Source: Lunatimonas salinarum (GTDB lineage: Bacteria > Bacteroidota > Bacteroidia > Cytophagales > Cyclobacteriaceae). Taken from it: a stretch of DNA of 64,000 nt. Within the stretch, counting starts at the first letter, position 1, and the number at the start of each line of letters is the position of its first letter. A program made the translations under genes and the position numbers. A model generated the notes under the pieces. It worked only from the letters and a program-made list of their open reading frames with translations, was not told the origin of the DNA and did not search any database. Below, piece by piece: positions 61,278 through 64,000 of the stretch. The DNA lies in NCBI RefSeq assembly GCF_017811155.1, contig NZ_JACVCV010000010.1, positions 62,001 to 126,000 on the forward strand. Reading direction: 5' to 3'.

Positions 61278-62378
61278 ATGAAGGGATTTAGATTTACCAA
61301 ATACGTACCTGAAAAGGATCCCGAGAAAAACACCTTCGATCAACTCTTGGATGTTTTTTTGCAGTTGGTTACCATGACAGGGGGAGATGTGGCCGAAGCG
61401 CTGAGTTGGCTGACCAACTTGGACAATCGGTATGGCCTCACCCGACCGGGGTATGGCATAGGTGATTTTATCGAAGACCTGAAGAGTAAGGGATACCTGG
61501 AGGAAAAAAGCGGCAAGGGAGAATTCAAAATCACCGGAAAATCTGAGCAGACGATCCGTCGCAGTGCCTTGGAGGAAATCTTTGGCAAGCTAAAAAAAGG
61601 CAGATCTGGAAACCACAAGACAACCCATACCGGGCCGGGGGAAGAAGCGGGTTCAGACCGGCGCCCATTTCAATTTGGGGACAACTTGGATCAAATCGCC
61701 CTAACCGATTCCCTCCGAAACGCACAGGTTAATCACGGCTTCACTAGCGACTTTCTCCTTACGGAGGATGATCTGGAAGTGGTGGACAAGGAGGTAAAGA
61801 CCCAGACCTCCACGGTCCTGATGATCGACATTTCCCACTCCATGATCCTGTATGGAGAGGACCGGATCACACCAGCCAAGAAGGTGGCGATGGCCCTTGC
61901 AGAGCTTATCAAAACCCGCTATCCAAAGGATACCTTGGATGTGATTGTCTTCGGCAACGATGCTTGGCAAATTGAAATCAAAGATCTCCCCTACCTACAA
62001 GTGGGGCCCTATCATACCAATACGGTGGCCGGTCTAGAACTGGCTATGGATCTGCTTCGGCGAAGAAAGAATCCCAACAAGCAAATATTTATGATCACAG
62101 ATGGCAAACCGACTTGCCTGAAGGTGGGAATCAAGTATTATAAGAATGCCTTTGGTATAGATAGCAAAATCCTCAAAGAAACCCTAAAACTGGCGGCACA
62201 GTGTCGCCGTTTGAGAATACCCGTCACCACCTTTATGATTGCCTCTGACCCCTATCTCAAGGAGTTTGTAAAAGAATTTACCGCCGTAAACAACGGCAAC
62301 GCGTATTACAGTAGCCTGAAAGGTTTGGGCCACTTGATTTTCGAAGATTACCGTAGAAATAGAACCAAACGTTTTTAA
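61278..62378 (+). CDS. VWA-domain protein, partner of the downstream AAA ATPase
   Basis: A 366-aa soluble protein. Residues 1-170 are mixed helical and polar (no signal); residues about 175-365 form a von Willebrand A domain with the MIDAS Mg2+ motif DISHS at 184-188 (TVLMIDISHSMILYGEDRIT), the conserved Thr in HTNTVAGLELAMDLLRRRKN and the IFMITDGKPT Asp. It is coded six bases before a ChlI/MoxR-type AAA ATPase, as for VWA/MoxR pairs such as RavA-ViaA and as in Mg-chelatase I/D subunits. Without a third chlH-like gene, a chaperone-type role of the pair is more likely than magnesium chelation. Confidence 0.86.
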   Translation: MKGFRFTKYVPEKDPEKNTFDQLLDVFLQLVTMTGGDVAEALSWLTNLDNRYGLTRPGYGIGDFIEDLKSKGYLEEKSGKGEFKITGKSEQTIRRSALEEIFGKLKKGRSGNHKTTHTGPGEEAGSDRRPFQFGDNLDQIALTDSLRNAQVNHGFTSDFLLTEDDLEVVDKEVKTQTSTVLMIDISHSMILYGEDRITPAKKVAMALAELIKTRYPKDTLDVIVFGNDAWQIEIKDLPYLQVGPYHTNTVAGLELAMDLLRRRKNPNKQIFMITDGKPTCLKVGIKYYKNAFGIDSKILKETLKLAAQCRRLRIPVTTFMIASDPYLKEFVKEFTAVNNGNAYYSSLKGLGHLIFEDYRRNRTKRF

Positions 62379-62383
62379 ATAGC

Positions 62384-63916
62384 ATGGAATACAGCCAATT
62401 GTCCAGCAAAGAATTGTTACACATTAAGAATTTAGGCCAGCTAAAAGCTGCCGGATATACCCCAAAAAGTGTCAAAGATGAACTTCGGGACAACCTAATA
62501 GCGAAAATAAAGAGGAAGGAAAATGTGTTTGAAGGTATTTGGGGATACGAGGATACGGTAATCCCGGACATTGAACGCGCGATTCTATCCAAGCACAACA
62601 TCAACCTATTGGGGCTTCGTGGGCAAGCCAAGACACGAATTGCCCGCATGATGACGCATCTTTTGGATGAGTACGTACCGGTGGTAGCCGGATCAGAGTT
62701 AAACGACGACCCCCTTCATCCCCTTTCTACGCAGGCCAAGCAACTAATCCGCGAGAAAGGAGAAGACACGCCCATTATTTGGTGGCACAGAAGCGATCGG
62801 TATACGGAAAAACTCGCCACCCCCGACGTTTCGGTGGCTGACCTCATTGGTGACGTAGATCCCATCAAGGCCGCTACCATGAAACTTTCCTATAATGATG
62901 AACGCGTGATTCATTTTGGGCTCGTGCCCAGGTCCCACCGCAGCATTTTTGTCATCAATGAATTGCCCGACTTGCAGGCCCGAATTCAGGTGGCCCTTTT
63001 CAATATCCTCCAGGAAGGGGACATTCAAATCCGCGGTTTTAAGCTCCGGCTGCCATTGGATATCCAGTTTGTGTTTACGGCGAACCCTGAGGATTATACC
63101 AACCGAGGCAGTATCGTGACGCCCCTTAAAGATAGGATCGAAAGTCAGATTATTACCCACTACCCCAAATCCATCTCGATAGGCAGAAAAATCACAGAAC
63201 AAGAAGCGAGATTGGCACAGCGGCCGATGGACCGCATCCATGTGCCCGAGTTGATGAAAGACCTTATCGAGCAGATAGCGGTAGAGGCACGCAGCAGTGA
63301 ATATGTGGACGAGAAAAGCGGCGTTTCTGCACGACTGACCATATCGGCCTACGAAAATTTGATTTCCACAGCTGAAAGAAGGCTCTACCGAAACGGGGAA
63401 ACAGATACCGTGGTACGCATCGTGGATTTGATTGGCGTGATTCCTGCCATTACAGGCAAGGTAGAACTGGTATACGAAGGAGAGCAAGAAGGAGCTGGGC
63501 TGGTCGCTTATAACCTTATTGGCAAAGCCATCCGTACCCTTTTCGTATCCTATTTTCCGTCTCCGGAGCAGAAGAAGAAATCGAAGGAAGGAAACCCCTA
63601 TGTACTTCCCCTGTCCTGGTTTGGGGAAGGAAACACGCTAGATCTGTTGACCACAGATTCTGACAAAGAGTATAAAACAGCCCTTCAAGGGGTTCCTGGA
63701 CTGGAAAAAGTCGTTACGGACTTTGTAGAGCATCTGCCGGAGCGGGAGAAGGAGTTTTTTATGGAATTTGCGCTTCACGGCTTAGCCGAGTACAGCCAAC
63801 TAAGCAAAAAGCTGGTGGATACCGGCATGCAGTTCAAAGACCTGTTCAGCAGCATGTTTGACATGGGTGCAGGAGGTGACGTGGAAGACGACGAGGACGA
63901 GGAGGGGTTTAATTGA
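62384..63916 (+). CDS. MoxR/ChlI-type AAA+ ATPase
   Basis: A 510-aa AAA+ protein, six bases after the VWA gene. The Walker A appears as LLGLRGQAKTRIARMM (Gly80-x-x-Lys83-Thr84), Walker B region near NELPDLQARIQVALFNILQE, and IQFVFTANPEDYTNRGSIVT with the sensor-1 Asn and following KDRIESQIITHYPKSI with the arginine finger. This arrangement matches magnesium-chelatase ChlI/BchI and MoxR ATPases. The C-terminal 100 residues carry acidic and Gly-rich stretches ending DVEDDEDEEGFN. It likely remodels a client protein together with the VWA partner. Client and pathway unknown. Confidence 0.88.
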   Translation: MEYSQLSSKELLHIKNLGQLKAAGYTPKSVKDELRDNLIAKIKRKENVFEGIWGYEDTVIPDIERAILSKHNINLLGLRGQAKTRIARMMTHLLDEYVPVVAGSELNDDPLHPLSTQAKQLIREKGEDTPIIWWHRSDRYTEKLATPDVSVADLIGDVDPIKAATMKLSYNDERVIHFGLVPRSHRSIFVINELPDLQARIQVALFNILQEGDIQIRGFKLRLPLDIQFVFTANPEDYTNRGSIVTPLKDRIESQIITHYPKSISIGRKITEQEARLAQRPMDRIHVPELMKDLIEQIAVEARSSEYVDEKSGVSARLTISAYENLISTAERRLYRNGETDTVVRIVDLIGVIPAITGKVELVYEGEQEGAGLVAYNLIGKAIRTLFVSYFPSPEQKKKSKEGNPYVLPLSWFGEGNTLDLLTTDSDKEYKTALQGVPGLEKVVTDFVEHLPEREKEFFMEFALHGLAEYSQLSKKLVDTGMQFKDLFSSMFDMGAGGDVEDDEDEEGFN

Positions 63917-64000
63917 TCCCATGAAGTTTCCGAAAGGACTGATTTCTCAACGGCTTTGAAGTTACTAAAGATTTCATTATCTAGATCTTATGTAGGAATA

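Noticed and set aside
62744-63487. 247-aa antisense ORF opposite the AAA ATPase gene
   Set aside because: Fully covered by a recognised AAA+ gene on the other strand; no motifs, Cys/His rich in the way shadow frames often are.
61278-63916. Mg-chelatase for chlorophyll or B12
   Set aside because: There is no H subunit or cobalt/tetrapyrrole gene near; the AAA/VWA pair alone is common in non-photosynthetic bacteria.

Overview
The window looks like a chromosomal piece of a Bacteroidota member, most likely order Cytophagales and perhaps family Cyclobacteriaceae (inference). The signs are Bacteroidota-type promoters (TTTG, about 19-20 bases, TAnnTTTG), SusC/SusD and FecR/ECF regulatory units, many lipoproteins and SPI-exported proteins ending their signal in A-x-A-Q, a fused SecDF, and DUF3810, DUF4249, DUF4382 and BatD proteins. 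No rRNA, integrase, transposase or CRISPR array was seen. The only RNA gene candidate is a tRNA-like transcript near the left edge.

Layout. 1-7 kb: a cut M23 peptidase, a tRNA-like RNA with its own promoter and terminator, and a leftward tripartite RND efflux operon. 7-24 kb: mostly housekeeping, with a CBM9-like exported protein, DUF4382 lipoprotein, ribD, free-Met sulfoxide reductase, rdgB, udk, a small membrane protein, secDF, metK, ddl, a DPP IV peptidase, small membrane proteins, DUF3810 and a NifU-like protein. 24-30 kb: an ECF sigma factor, FecR anti-sigma, STN-domain TonB receptor and DUF4249 lipoprotein form one uptake/signalling unit. 30-39 kb: a DUF4838 exported protein, a dicarboxylate symporter, aroC, batD, queG and ruvB.

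39-57 kb is the accessory region. It holds an exported esterase, a stand-alone XPF-like ERCC4-HhH nuclease, a PL11-type rhamnogalacturonan lyase, and a polysaccharide utilisation locus read in one direction: ECF sigma, FecR, SusC, SusD, an unrecognised large exported protein that may be a lyase, a heparinase II/III-like protein and a GH42-like glycosidase. The sigma/anti-sigma pair probably senses transport through SusC and switches on the locus. 57-58.4 kb is a small graveyard of decayed genes. 58-64 kb returns to core-like genes: an acidic protein of unknown function, coaX, a GNAT acetyltransferase, and a VWA protein paired with a MoxR/ChlI-type AAA ATPase.

The most unusual structures are: (i) the tRNA-Leu-like RNA at 572-798 with an abnormal anticodon loop and an oversized variable region; (ii) a roughly 91-base tandem repeat present as two units directly before each of two unrelated genes (TonB receptor at 26817, esterase at 39489), whose units carry a conserved mini-ORF beginning [10 protein letters not shown]; (iii) the candidate new lyase in the PUL; and (iv) the bacterial ERCC4-HhH nuclease. 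All functional statements are from reading the sequence; no database search was run.
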